NCBI RefSeq assembly: GCF_017565745.1
Contig: NZ_JAGDYM010000017.1
Coordinates: forward strand, 1 to 64,000
Source: Leucobacter weissii
GTDB taxonomy: Bacteria > Actinomycetota > Actinomycetes > Actinomycetales > Microbacteriaceae
Reading direction: 5' to 3'
DNA length: 64,000 bases
Shown piece after piece: positions 7,595 to 15,977 of this stretch. Every line of letters begins with the position of its first letter. The stretch's first letter is position 1. Position numbers and translations under genes: made by a program. Under the pieces are notes generated by a model that worked only from the letters and a program-made list of their open reading frames with translations, was not told where the DNA came from and made no database searches.

Positions 7595-7607
7595 CTATAA
7601 CTTATAG
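7595..7607. promoter_or_regulatory. palindromic operator before gntR
   Basis: CTATAA-C-TTATAG is a perfect 6-1-6 palindrome about 32 bp upstream of the gntR start, overlapping the likely -10 region on the minus strand. It is a natural site for the GntR protein of this operon. Confidence 0.55.
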
Positions 7608-7690
7608 ACACTTGGACTTGTCTGGCAATGCGGGCGCGGATCCATTTCGCGGGAGCGGATGGGATGCCCCGCACATCGGATCCGCACTCG

Positions 7691-8931
7691 CGAAGCGGAT
7701 CCGCATAGCAAAGCCACCACCACCACCGACGACAGTTCGTCGTCCACAAGAACGGGAAGCCGAACCTTATCCACAGATGAGGTCCGGCCAGCCACGACGG
7801 CGTCGAGAACGGGCAAGACTGATGCGCATGGACACCCTCCCCGATCTCGATGGTCTGCTCGCAATGCTGCACACACGCGGATCGCTGCGCGCGTCCGGGA
7901 TGAGCGACCGAGCGATCCAGACCGCCGTGCGCCGCGGCGAAGTGCTCCGTCTCTCTCCCGGCTGGTTTCTCACCATGCGCGATTGGACGGAACGCACCCT
8001 CGTCGAGCAGCATCTGCTGCGGGCTCTCTGCGCACACTTCCGAGCGACGCGCGCTCCGATCTTCTCGCATGAGACCGGGGCGGCGATCCTCGGTCTGCCG
8101 CTGCTTCGTTTCGACGCCGCGAAAGTGCACACCCTGCAACCGCGCGACGGGAGGAACGACAGTTCCGCCGACGTTCTCCGACACCGTCAGGATTTTGACG
8201 AGCGCGACGTGCATCGATCCGGCGGCCTCCTACACACGAGTCCAGAGCGCACGCTCATCGACGTCGCGCGTACCTCCGCGTTCGAGCAGGGGATCGTGGT
8301 CGGCGATGCCGTCTTGCGCCGCCTGGCCGGGGCGAGTCGCCACTCGCAGGAGACGCACCGCACCGCACTGATCCGGCAACTCGCCGCGCTTCCCGGCACG
8401 CGGGGGCACCGGCGGGCGAACCGCGTGCTGCGGTTCCTGGACAGTGCCGCCGACTCCCCGCTCGAAAGCCTGTACCGACTGCAGTTCGCGCGGCTCGGCT
8501 TCGAGGTGCGGACGCAGGCGCCGGTCCGCTCGCCGTCAGGAGGTGTGTATCGGATGGACTTCGAGCTCGTCGGATACCGCACCTTCTTCGAGGCCGACGG
8601 CCGAGCGAAGTACACCGAGGCCGAATACCGCAATGGCAAGAGCCCGGACGGGGTGCTCCTCGCGGAGAAGAAACGGGAGGACTGGGTGCGGGGCACCACC
8701 GACTACCGCGTGCTGCGCGGCGGCTGGAGCGAGGCGCTCACCCCGCACGCCACCGCCGCGCACCTGCGCGCCTTCGGTATCGCGCCACCGGTCGATCCGC
8801 GGACGCGCACGATCCTCGACCTGCACTGAGCCCTCCGACGGCGCTCGGAACCGCTCGGATGCGGACGTGTTACACAGGCGCGGACGAGTTGTGCGGCAGA
8901 AACCACCCGCACCCACGAAGCGGATCCGCAT
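7691..8931. repeat. 16-bp direct repeats flanking the AbiEi-like gene
   Basis: CGAAGCGGATCCGCAT occurs at 7691-7706 and again at 8916-8931, on either side of the gene at 7822-8829. Each copy contains the palindrome GCGGATCCGC, and a related GGATCCGC stretch lies at 7678-7686. The copies could be REP-like elements or the scar of cassette insertion. Confidence 0.5.
7822..8829 (+). CDS. AbiEi-like / DUF559-type protein
   Basis: A 335-residue protein. The N-terminal winged-helix region (GLLAMLHTRGSLRASGMSDRAIQ, then RRGEVLRLSPGWFLT) resembles type IV antitoxins of the AbiEi family. The middle (PERTLIDVAR) and the C-terminus (PLESLYRLQFARLGF, YRMDFELVGYRTFFEADG) fit the Vsr/DUF559 endonuclease-like fold, including the FEADG acidic motif. 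The start at 7822 (MRMD) is followed by a second ATG at 7828. No toxin gene lies beside it, so it is an orphan. A second member of the family is at 34411-35271. Confidence 0.72.
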   Translation: MRMDTLPDLDGLLAMLHTRGSLRASGMSDRAIQTAVRRGEVLRLSPGWFLTMRDWTERTLVEQHLLRALCAHFRATRAPIFSHETGAAILGLPLLRFDAAKVHTLQPRDGRNDSSADVLRHRQDFDERDVHRSGGLLHTSPERTLIDVARTSAFEQGIVVGDAVLRRLAGASRHSQETHRTALIRQLAALPGTRGHRRANRVLRFLDSAADSPLESLYRLQFARLGFEVRTQAPVRSPSGGVYRMDFELVGYRTFFEADGRAKYTEAEYRNGKSPDGVLLAEKKREDWVRGTTDYRVLRGGWSEALTPHATAAHLRAFGIAPPVDPRTRTILDLH

Positions 8932-9035
8932 TCGCGGAGGTGGAGCGGCGGTGTGGCAGCAGTGGGGCGGCGGTGTGGTGCCGGTGGGGGCGGGGGACGG
9001 CGAGGCGGGCGGCGGAGCCGGCCGGCACGCGGGGC

Positions 9036-10196
9036 TCAGAAGGCGGCGAGGCCGGTGAGCTCCCGGCCGATCACGAGCTGGTGCACCTCGTCGGTGCCCT
9101 CGTAGGTGCGCACCGACTCGAGGTTCGCCATGTGGCGCATCACCGGGAAGTCGCTCGTGATGCCGTCGCCGCCCAGGATCGAGCGGGCGTTCGAGGCGAT
9201 CCCGATGGCCTCGCGCACGTTGTTGAGCTTGCCGACGGAGATCTGCCCGTACGTGAGCTTGCCGGCGTCCTTCAGCCGTCCGAGGTGCAGCGCGAGCAGC
9301 AGCCCCTTCTGGTATTCGAGGAACATGTCGGCGAGCTGCGCCTGGATGATCTGCTTGCCGCCGATCGGCGAGCCGAACGACTCGCGGGACTGCGAGCGGG
9401 CGACCGCCGCCTCCAGGCAGGAACGCGCCGCGCCCATGACGCCCCAGGCGATCCCGTAGCGGGCCTCGTTGAGGCACTTGAACGGTGCCGAGAGCCCCTT
9501 CGCCTCGGGCAGGATCGCGTCGAGCGGCAGGCGCACGTCCGTCAGCTCGATCTCGGTCTGCAGCGAGGCGCGCATCGAGAGCTTGTTCTCGATCGCGGTG
9601 GCCTGGAAGCCCGGCGTGTCGGTCGGCACGACGAAGCCGCGCACCACGCCCTCCTCGTCCTTCGCCCAGATCACGCCGACCTGCGCGATCGTGGCGAGCC
9701 CGATCCAGCGCTTCTTGCCGTTGAGCACCCAGGCGTCGCCCTCGCGGCGCGCCGTCGTCAGCATGGTGGAGGGGTCGGATCCGCCCTGCGGCTCGGTCAG
9801 ACCGAAGAAGCCGACGGCCTCGCCGCGGCCCATCGCGGGCAGCCAGCGCTGCTTCTGCTCCTCGCTGCCGAACTTGTAGATGGCGCCCATCGCGAGCGAC
9901 CCCTGCACCGACAGCGCGGTGCGGAAGCCCGAGTCGACGGCCTCGAACTCCAGCGCGACGAGCCCGTAGGCCACCGACGACGCGCCCCGCAGCCCGTAGC
10001 CGTGCAGGTACATGCCGAAGGCGCCGAACTCGCCGACCTCGGGCAGCAGCTCGACGGGCAGGCGCCGATCCTCGAACGCCTGGTCGATGATCGGCGCGAT
10101 GCGGGTCTGCGCGAACTCGCGCGCCTTCAGCTGCCACTCGCGCTCCTCGGCGGAGACGTGGTCGGCGATGTCGAAGAGCTGGTCGATGGTGGTCAT
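9036..10196 (-). CDS. gcdH: glutaryl-CoA dehydrogenase-like acyl-CoA dehydrogenase
   Basis: A 386-residue flavoprotein that should convert glutaryl-CoA to crotonyl-CoA and CO2. The acyl-CoA dehydrogenase landmarks are visible: GFFGLTEPQGGSDPSTM (FAD/acyl site), KKRWIGLATIA, RESFGSPIGGKQ and ILGGDGITSDFPVMRHMANLE. The catalytic base Glu is in RTYEGTDEVHQLVIGRELTG, the GcdH-type ending. It sits downstream of a CaiB-type CoA-transferase on the same strand, which would supply glutaryl-CoA. A general short-chain acyl-CoA dehydrogenase remains possible. Confidence 0.87.
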   Translation of the reverse strand: MTTIDQLFDIADHVSAEEREWQLKAREFAQTRIAPIIDQAFEDRRLPVELLPEVGEFGAFGMYLHGYGLRGASSVAYGLVALEFEAVDSGFRTALSVQGSLAMGAIYKFGSEEQKQRWLPAMGRGEAVGFFGLTEPQGGSDPSTMLTTARREGDAWVLNGKKRWIGLATIAQVGVIWAKDEEGVVRGFVVPTDTPGFQATAIENKLSMRASLQTEIELTDVRLPLDAILPEAKGLSAPFKCLNEARYGIAWGVMGAARSCLEAAVARSQSRESFGSPIGGKQIIQAQLADMFLEYQKGLLLALHLGRLKDAGKLTYGQISVGKLNNVREAIGIASNARSILGGDGITSDFPVMRHMANLESVRTYEGTDEVHQLVIGRELTGLAAF

Positions 10197-10255
10197 GGGT
10201 GCTCCTTGGCTTGCGGTTCCGTTGTTTCAGCAGTCGTTCGTGCAGGGTCGGGGCC

Positions 10256-10390
10256 GCGGTGGGTGCGGCTATCCGGATTCGTGAGCATCGGGCTCGCGTG
10301 TCGTATGAAGATGTGCGACCCTGCGCATCTTCGTATGACACGACGGGGGTTCCCGCTCCGCGAAGAAATCCGGATAGCCGCACCCACCGC
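10256..10390. repeat. 135-bp near-palindromic intergenic element
   Basis: A 24-bp perfect inverted repeat (10256-10279 and 10367-10390, core GGTGCGGCTATCCGGATT) bounds the element. Inside, CGTGTCGTATGAAGATG (10297-10313) pairs imperfectly with CATCTTCGTATGACACG (10326-10342). It fills the gap between the CoA-transferase stop and gcdH. It could be a terminator-like stem, a REP/BIME unit or a MITE. Confidence 0.75.
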
Positions 10391-10392
10391 TC

Positions 10393-11799
10393 TCACCTCA
10401 GCCACGTCGCGCCGTCGTGCTCGCCGAGGGCGGGCGGCGGGGTGCCGTAGCTCGCGGGCGTCGCGGAGAGCGAGATGGGGGTCGCGATGGAGCGCAGCGC
10501 GCGGGTGTCGCCGTCGGCGCCCTGCGCGGGCGTCTCGGCCACGATCCCGAGGTCGAGCGATTCGGCGAGCTCGATCGCCTGCGCGATGGTGTTCACCCGG
10601 CCGGCGGGGATCTGCTCGGCGGTGAACTCGGCGATCCACTCGGCCGCCGGACGCGTGAGCAGACGCTCCTCCAACAGCTCGCGCAGTGCCGCCCGGTGCG
10701 CGACCCGCGACGGATTGTCGGCGAAGCGGGGATCCTCGGCCAGCTCGGGGCGCCCGATCACCCGGCACATGCGCGCGAACTGCCCGTCGGTGCCGACGGC
10801 GAGCGCGAGCGGCTGATCCTCGGCGCGGAACGTCTCGTAGGGCGAGATCGAGGGGTGCGCGTTGCCCATCCGTCCCGGCGAGACACCGGTCTCGAGCGTC
10901 GAGGAGGCCTGATTGGCGAGCGCCGAGAGCAACGAGCCGAGCAGCGTCACACGCACGTGTTGGCCGCGGCCGACCGTGCCATCGACGCTGCCGTGCTGGC
11001 CTCGGCCAGACGTGCCATCAGCACCGCCGTGCGGGCCGTGGCCGGACGCGCGATCCCTGGCACGGAGCGCGGCCTGGATGCCGATCACGGCGTTGAGACC
11101 GGTCAAGATGTCGACGAGCGCGACGCCGACCTTGGTCGGCTGCCCGCCCTCGTCGTCGGGCTGCCCGGTGATGCTCATGAGGCCGCCGACGGCCTGCACG
11201 AGCAGATCGTAGCCGGGCAGATCCTTTCCGGCGGTGTCGCCGAAGCCGGAGATCGAGCAGTAGACCACGCCGGGGTTCGCGGCGGAGACGGCTTCGTAGC
11301 CGAGCCCGAACCTCTCCATCGTGCCCGGTTTGAAGTTCTCGATCACCACGTCGGCGCTCGTCGCCAGCTCGCGGGCACGGGCGATGCCGGCCTCCGAGCG
11401 CAGATCGCACACCACCGAGCGCTTGCCCCGGTTCACTCCGGCGAAGTAGGTGCTCTGGCCGACGGCGTTGACGGGCGGCGACCACTGCCGCGTGCCGTCG
11501 CCGTCCGGGCTCTCGATCTTGATGACGTCGGCGCCGAGGTCGGCGAGGATCATCGTGGCGTACGGCCCGGCCAGCACACGGGAGAAGTCGGCGACCCGGA
11601 TTCCGTCGAGCGGACCTATGGTCCGCTCGTGACCAGCACTGCGCGGCGCCTCGACGGCATCGTCGTCGAGCGGACCTAAGGTCCGCTCGTGACCAGCACT
11701 GCGCGGCGGTTCGGCGGCCTGCGGCGAGGGAGCCGTTCCGCTCGGCGCGGCCGATCCTCCGTGAGCTGCAGGCGTGCTCGGCTGTTCTGGTTGCGTCAC
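10393..11799 (-). CDS. CaiB/BaiF family CoA-transferase with repeat expansions
   Basis: A 468-residue family III CoA-transferase that moves CoA between acyl-CoA and a free acid, probably glutarate given the neighbouring gcdH. It opens with GIRVADFSRVLAGPYATM, and the catalytic Asp is expected in KVGVALVDILTG. The start used is GTG at 11799 with GGAGGA upstream. An ATG at 11820 is in frame. Two oddities inflate it beyond the usual 380-410 residues. One is a 20-residue duplication before the core (60-bp DNA repeat), and the other is a Gly/His-rich 12-residue repeat (SGRGQHG) in the middle. It is divergent from the PucR regulator. Confidence 0.88.
   Translation of the reverse strand: MTQPEQPSTPAAHGGSAAPSGTAPSPQAAEPPRSAGHERTLGPLDDDAVEAPRSAGHERTIGPLDGIRVADFSRVLAGPYATMILADLGADVIKIESPDGDGTRQWSPPVNAVGQSTYFAGVNRGKRSVVCDLRSEAGIARARELATSADVVIENFKPGTMERFGLGYEAVSAANPGVVYCSISGFGDTAGKDLPGYDLLVQAVGGLMSITGQPDDEGGQPTKVGVALVDILTGLNAVIGIQAALRARDRASGHGPHGGADGTSGRGQHGSVDGTVGRGQHVRVTLLGSLLSALANQASSTLETGVSPGRMGNAHPSISPYETFRAEDQPLALAVGTDGQFARMCRVIGRPELAEDPRFADNPSRVAHRAALRELLEERLLTRPAAEWIAEFTAEQIPAGRVNTIAQAIELAESLDLGIVAETPAQGADGDTRALRSIATPISLSATPASYGTPPPALGEHDGATWLR
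10957..11064. repeat. 36-bp tandem repeat inside CoA-transferase gene
   Basis: Two good copies (10957-10992 and 10993-11028) and one decayed copy (11029-11064) of a 36-bp unit beginning GTG(T/C)TGGCC encode a 12-residue Gly/His/Gln-rich repeat. The frame is kept, so the CDS stays intact. Confidence 0.8.
11604..11708. repeat. 60-bp-period direct repeat at CoA-transferase N-terminus
   Basis: A 45-bp block occurs at 11604-11648 and again exactly 60 bp later at 11664-11708 with one difference (T at 11619, A at 11679). Each copy holds the palindrome CGAGCGGACC-TA(T/A)-GGTCCGCTCG. It duplicates the RSAGHERT(I/L)GPLD segment that precedes the enzyme core. Confidence 0.85.
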
Positions 11800-11864
11800 T
11801 GGTCCTCCGGTGGTCATCACGACTCAGGCTACGACCCGGATGCCGCATCGGGTAAGGTACGAAT

Positions 11865-11892
11865 TGCACAATCTAGTGGCATATATTGTGCA
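11865..11892. promoter_or_regulatory. inverted-repeat operator between CaiB gene and pucR-type regulator
   Basis: TGCACAAT (11865-11872) and ATTGTGCA (11885-11892) are perfect complements with a 12-bp spacer in the divergent promoter region. The PucR-type protein encoded at 11921 is the obvious candidate binder. Confidence 0.6.
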
Positions 11893-11920
11893 GATCGAGA
11901 TCATAGGATGGGGAGCCGCG

Positions 11921-12817
11921 ATGAACTCCGAGACGGGACGCGACGAGGACGGGGCGCGACGGTGGGACCACCCCAGCGAACACCTCCGCAGATCCAGGAT
12001 CGGCGCGCTCATCGCGCGCGGCAGATACGACGACGCCTCAGCCGCGCTCGGGGTGTGCTGGCCGGAGCAGACCCTCCCCCGCCAGCTCCGCGCGGCGCTG
12101 GCCCGCGGCGCGCCGGAACGGATCACGGCCTTCCTCGAGGAGTTCCGGAGCACTCCATCGCCGCACTTCGCGATCCCCGCGGCCGATCTCGGCATCCCGC
12201 ACCGACCGGGCCTCGCGGAACTCGTGCTCCTGCTCTCGGTCGACGCCGGGAACGCGGGCGTCGAGGACGGACTCGAGACGGTCGTCGAACTCGCAGGCTC
12301 GCACATGCTGGATCTGGCCATCGGGCGGGTGACCGGAACCGAGCAGGCACCCAACAGTCTGGCCTCTGCCCGGGCGCGGGCCGTTGCGCTGGGCGAGCCG
12401 CTGCTCGGCGACGCGCTGGGGCGCGGCATGAAGCGCGCCACGCTCACCCTCTGGGCCGACCACGGCAACCCGATGATCGAGATGCTCGCCGCGGGCGGAC
12501 GGGCGATCGGCGATCAGATCCTCGGTCCGCTCAGCGAGCGCGGCGAGGAGGCGCTCACCCTGCGGCGCACGCTGCGCGCCTATCTGGCGACCGGCGGGCG
12601 GGCGAACCCGACCGTCCGCGAACTCGGCATCCACCGCAACACGCTGCGGCATCGGCTGGAGCGGATCGAGGCGCTCACCGAGTGCTCGCTCTCCAGCGCA
12701 GACGACCGTGCAGAACTCTGGATGGCGCTGCGGCTGGTCACCGACGCGGATCCCCGTCCGGCGGATCCGGAGCCGGCCGCCGGGGAGTCGGCCCGGGCGG
12801 CTAGCCCTCGCCGTTGA
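11921..12817 (+). CDS. PucR-family transcriptional regulator
   Basis: A 298-residue regulator ending in a PucR-type helix-turn-helix (LRAYLATGGRANPTVRELGIHRNTLRHRLERIEALTE, about 230-265). The central region is a GGDEF-like/CdaR middle domain without recognisable catalytic motifs. The start at 11921 has GGGAG six bases upstream. The longer in-frame upstream ORF overlaps the operator and is not needed. Divergence from the CoA-transferase/gcdH genes suggests it controls glutarate use. The 3' end overlaps the convergent 2TM gene by 17 bp. Confidence 0.85.
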   Translation: MNSETGRDEDGARRWDHPSEHLRRSRIGALIARGRYDDASAALGVCWPEQTLPRQLRAALARGAPERITAFLEEFRSTPSPHFAIPAADLGIPHRPGLAELVLLLSVDAGNAGVEDGLETVVELAGSHMLDLAIGRVTGTEQAPNSLASARARAVALGEPLLGDALGRGMKRATLTLWADHGNPMIEMLAAGGRAIGDQILGPLSERGEEALTLRRTLRAYLATGGRANPTVRELGIHRNTLRHRLERIEALTECSLSSADDRAELWMALRLVTDADPRPADPEPAAGESARAASPRR

Positions 12818-13073
12818 TCCGGCGGACCTCCCGGTCGATCGCTTCGTCGGAGATCGGCTTGCTTCCGGGACCGAAGGCGTTCAGCGCGGTGAAAAGAAGA
12901 GCGATGGCGAAGCCCAGCATCGGCCAGACCGGCCAGTAGTACTCGCGGTAGCCGCTCGCCAGCCAGACCACGTTCAGGATGATCGCGATGATCACGAACA
13001 CGAACAGGAGTCGCCAGAACGCGCGCTTGCCCTCGATGCGCTTCCGCGCGGCCTCTCTCAGATCATCGTTCAC
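12801..13073 (-). CDS. 2TM domain membrane protein
   Basis: A 90-residue protein with two membrane helices (about 19-41 and 48-67) after a basic N-terminus (LREAARKRIEGKRAFWRLLFVF), matching the 2TM domain layout. The YWPVWPMLGFA stretch between the helices is typical. The ATG lies in CATCGTTCAC context without a strong ribosome site. Function is unknown, and it is not obviously in an operon. Confidence 0.8.
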   Translation of the reverse strand: MNDDLREAARKRIEGKRAFWRLLFVFVIIAIILNVVWLASGYREYYWPVWPMLGFAIALLFTALNAFGPGSKPISDEAIDREVRRINGEG

Positions 13074-13161
13074 GATGCCACTCTAACGCGCCGCACCGGA
13101 ATCCGCACGGGATCCTCACTCATGGTCCCGGGACCGGGATCCCGGATGCGACCATGCGGGC

Positions 13162-13509
13162 TCAGCCGTCGTGCCGGTGCTCGTCGGCGAGCTTGAACGC
13201 GAGCCGCCCGTGCGCGTACCCGCCGCCCGCCCGGATCGCCGTCGCCACCCAGGCGGCCTCGGCGAGCTCCCCCTCGCTCGCCCCGGCGCGGACCGCGCTC
13301 GCGGTGTGGGCGTCGATGCAGTACGCGCACTGCGTCGTGATGCCCACGGCGAGCGCGATCAGCTCGCGGTACTTCAGCGGGATCTCCCGGCCGTCCTCGG
13401 CGAAGACGGCCGCGTTGAAGGCGCCGAAGGCCTTCTGGATGTCGGGGGTGCGCTGCGTGTAGACGCGGGTGTAAGCGCGGTCCTGCTCGCGGTCGAAGAA
13501 GTGGGTCAT
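13162..13509 (-). CDS. carboxymuconolactone decarboxylase / AhpD-like protein
   Basis: A 115-residue, all-helical CMD-family protein with the redox motif CAYCIDAHT (CxxC...H, about 63-71) and the AhpD-type context ELIALAVGITTQ. Such proteins act as peroxidase reductants or peroxide-detoxifying enzymes. It is the last gene of the minus-strand set that starts with the sulfur enzymes, 60 bp after the flavin monooxygenase. A role in coping with peroxide from flavin chemistry is an inference. Confidence 0.88.
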   Translation of the reverse strand: MTHFFDREQDRAYTRVYTQRTPDIQKAFGAFNAAVFAEDGREIPLKYRELIALAVGITTQCAYCIDAHTASAVRAGASEGELAEAAWVATAIRAGGGYAHGRLAFKLADEHRHDG

Positions 13510-13568
13510 GTCGTTCCTCTCGGTTCCGGGGTGCTGCGGTGTCGTGTTGCGCTGTCGTGCCGCGGACG

Positions 13569-14642
13569 TCATCCGCTCCGCGCGTCCTCCAGTCGGCGCA
13601 CGCGCGGGATCACCTCCTCGGCGAAGCGGGCGAGTTCGGGGAGATGCGGGGAGAACTGCAGGAGGAAGGTCGATACTCCCGCGTCGGCGAAGCGGATGAA
13701 GCGCTCGGCGACCTGATCCGGGGTGCCGACGAAGCCGGGCCGCAGGCCGCGGTTCGAGACCGAGTAGTCGCGCAGGTCGACCTCGGTGTCGAGCTGCGAC
13801 TTGCTCACGAAATCCTGGTACGAGGCGTAGCCCTCCGCACTGCCCCGCACATCCGTGATCCGCGCGAGCTCCTCCTCGGCCTCCGCCTCGGTGCCGCGCA
13901 CGATCGCGTAGCCGGCCATGCCGAAGGCCGCGAACGCCGGGTTTCCCGCCCGCTCGCGCCGATCCCGCAGATCCTGCACCTTGCGCTGCAATTCCTCGAC
14001 CGTGCCGCCGTGGGTGAGATAGGCGTCGGCGAAGCGAGCGATCGCGTCGCGGCCGGCTTCGCTCTCGCCACCCGCGTAGACACGGGGGACGACGCTCGGC
14101 TTCGGTTCGAGGACGGTGCCGTCGAGCGTGTAGTGCGCGCCCGAGTAGCTGAAGGGCGTCTCCGTCCAGAGCCCGCGCAGCACGTCGACGAACTCGATCG
14201 ACCGGGCGTAACGGTCGTCGTGTGCGGTGAAGACGCCGCCGTACTGGCGGGCCTCCTCCTCCCACCAGGCCGAGACGACGTTGAGCGTGAGGCGTCCGCC
14301 GCTGATCTCGTCGATCGTGCTGGCCTGCTTCGCCGTCAGCGCGGGGTTGTGGAAGCCGGGGCGGATCGCGACCAGCAGCTCGAGACTGCGCGTGACCGCC
14401 GCGAGCGCCGCGACCACGCTCCAGGCATCGAGCGCCGGCGCGTTCGGCCCCTTGATGTCGTTCAGGTTCAGCTCGGGCACGAGGGTGAGGTCGAAGCCGC
14501 CGTCCTCCGCGGCGCGCGCGATCTCGGCGAGGTGGGAGAAGCTCGACGGCGTCGCCTCATCCTCGACGTTGCGCAGCCAGCCGCCGAAGATCGGCGTCCA
14601 GTAGCCGAACCGGATGCGCGACGGACCCGGCCGGCTGGTCAT
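13569..14642 (-). CDS. SfnG-like LLM-class FMN-dependent monooxygenase
   Basis: A 357-residue luciferase-like (TIM-barrel) monooxygenase. RFGYWTPIFGGW at the N-terminus, FHNPALTAKQASTIDEISGG, RLTLNVVSAWW and DDRYARSIEFVDVLRGLW match the SsuD/SfnG group, which cleaves sulfonates or dimethylsulfone with FMNH2 and O2. No flavin reductase gene is in the window, so reduced flavin must come from elsewhere. Its ATG overlaps the metB stop (ATGA), giving tight coupling to sulfur assimilation. Confidence 0.9.
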   Translation of the reverse strand: MTSRPGPSRIRFGYWTPIFGGWLRNVEDEATPSSFSHLAEIARAAEDGGFDLTLVPELNLNDIKGPNAPALDAWSVVAALAAVTRSLELLVAIRPGFHNPALTAKQASTIDEISGGRLTLNVVSAWWEEEARQYGGVFTAHDDRYARSIEFVDVLRGLWTETPFSYSGAHYTLDGTVLEPKPSVVPRVYAGGESEAGRDAIARFADAYLTHGGTVEELQRKVQDLRDRRERAGNPAFAAFGMAGYAIVRGTEAEAEEELARITDVRGSAEGYASYQDFVSKSQLDTEVDLRDYSVSNRGLRPGFVGTPDQVAERFIRFADAGVSTFLLQFSPHLPELARFAEEVIPRVRRLEDARSG

Positions 14643-15853
14643 CGGGCGTCCTCCGCACGGGCGGAGACGGCACCGTCCGCGGCGTCGAGGGCGCGCCCGA
14701 GGTCCCGGAGCAGATCGTCGACGCTCTCGATGCCGACGGAGAGCCGCACGAGATCGTCGGGCACCGCGAGCTCGGTGCCCTGAAGGGAGGCGTGGGTCAT
14801 CGCGTGCGGATAGTTGGCGAGCGACTCGACGCCGCCGAGCGACTCGGCGAGCTGGAAGAGCCCGGCCGACTCGGTGAAGCGCCGAGCGGCGTCCGAGCTG
14901 CCGAGGGAGACGGAGACGATCCCCCCGAAACCGGCCGCGAGCTGACGCCTGGCGAGTTCGTGATCCGGATGGGAGGCGAGCCCCGGGTAGTGGACGGCCG
15001 CGACCCGACCCGACGCCTCGAGGAACCGCGCGACGGCGAGGGCGTTCTCGCTGTGCCGCTGCACGCGCACCCCGAGGGTCTTGATTCCGCGGCTCGTCAG
15101 CCAGGCGTCGAGGGGACCCGAGACGGATCCGGTGGAGTTCTGCACGAAGCGCAGGCGCTCGGCCAGCTCGTCGTCGTTCAGCACGATCGCGCCGCCGATC
15201 ACGTCCGAGTGCCCGCCGAGGTACTTGGTCGCGGAGTGCACGACCGCGTCCGCGCCGAGGGCGAGCGGCTGCTGCAGCGCGGGAGTGGCGAAGGTGTTGT
15301 CGACGACCGCGAGGGCGCCGAACTCGTGGGCGAGGGACGAGAGCGCCGCGATGTCGCTGACGCGCAGCAGCGGGTTGCTGGGCGTCTCGATCCAGAGCAC
15401 CTTCGCCGGGGAGGCCGACAGCTCGGCGCGCACCGCGTCGAGGTCGGTCGTGTCGACCACCCGCACCGCGATCCCCCAGGGCTCGAGCACCCGGGCGAGC
15501 AGACGGTAGGTGCCGCCGTAGAGGTCGTTGCCGGTGAGCACCTCGTCGCCGGGGCGGAGCACGGTGCGCAGGAGCGCGTCCTCCGCGGCGAGACCGGAGG
15601 GGAACGAGAGGCCGTGCGCCCCGCGTTCGATACCGGCGAGCTGCTGCTCGAGCGCCGTGCGCGTCGGGTTGGCGCTGCGACTGTATTCGTAGCCGCCGCG
15701 GAGATCGCCGATGCTGCGCTGGACGAAGGTGGAGGAGAGGTAGACGGGCGGGATCACCGCGCCCGTGGTGGGGTCGAAGGCCTGGCCCGCATGGATGGCG
15801 AGGCTGTCGAAACCGGCCGGGCCGGACGGCTCATCGTGCGCTGAGTGGGTCAT
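14639..15853 (-). CDS. metB: cystathionine gamma-synthase / trans-sulfuration PLP enzyme
   Basis: A 404-residue Cys/Met-metabolism PLP enzyme. The PLP lysine is in HSATKYLGGHSDVIGG. GYEYSRSANPTRTALEQQLA and NYPHAMTHASL are typical of MetB and cystathionine gamma-lyase, which the sequence alone cannot separate. It would join cysteine and an activated homoserine, or cleave cystathionine, in trans-sulfuration with the next gene. The start at 15853 lies downstream of a C/T-rich region, and the longer in-frame upstream ORF is spurious. Confidence 0.9.
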   Translation of the reverse strand: MTHSAHDEPSGPAGFDSLAIHAGQAFDPTTGAVIPPVYLSSTFVQRSIGDLRGGYEYSRSANPTRTALEQQLAGIERGAHGLSFPSGLAAEDALLRTVLRPGDEVLTGNDLYGGTYRLLARVLEPWGIAVRVVDTTDLDAVRAELSASPAKVLWIETPSNPLLRVSDIAALSSLAHEFGALAVVDNTFATPALQQPLALGADAVVHSATKYLGGHSDVIGGAIVLNDDELAERLRFVQNSTGSVSGPLDAWLTSRGIKTLGVRVQRHSENALAVARFLEASGRVAAVHYPGLASHPDHELARRQLAAGFGGIVSVSLGSSDAARRFTESAGLFQLAESLGGVESLANYPHAMTHASLQGTELAVPDDLVRLSVGIESVDDLLRDLGRALDAADGAVSARAEDAR

Positions 15854-15977
15854 GGTGTTCCTTTGCTCTCTGTGCTCTGCAGTTCTCTGTGTTCCGCGCT
15901 CTCGGTGTCCGGTCGTCTGCGGCGCCGCGGGCGCGCCGCGCTCCAGGGGTCGTGCGCCGGCCTCCCGGTCCGCTCGG

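Noticed and set aside
8536-10383. Long minus-strand open frame of 615 codons over the gcdH region
   Set aside because: Arg/Ala-rich shadow in the wrong frame of the well-supported acyl-CoA dehydrogenase gene.
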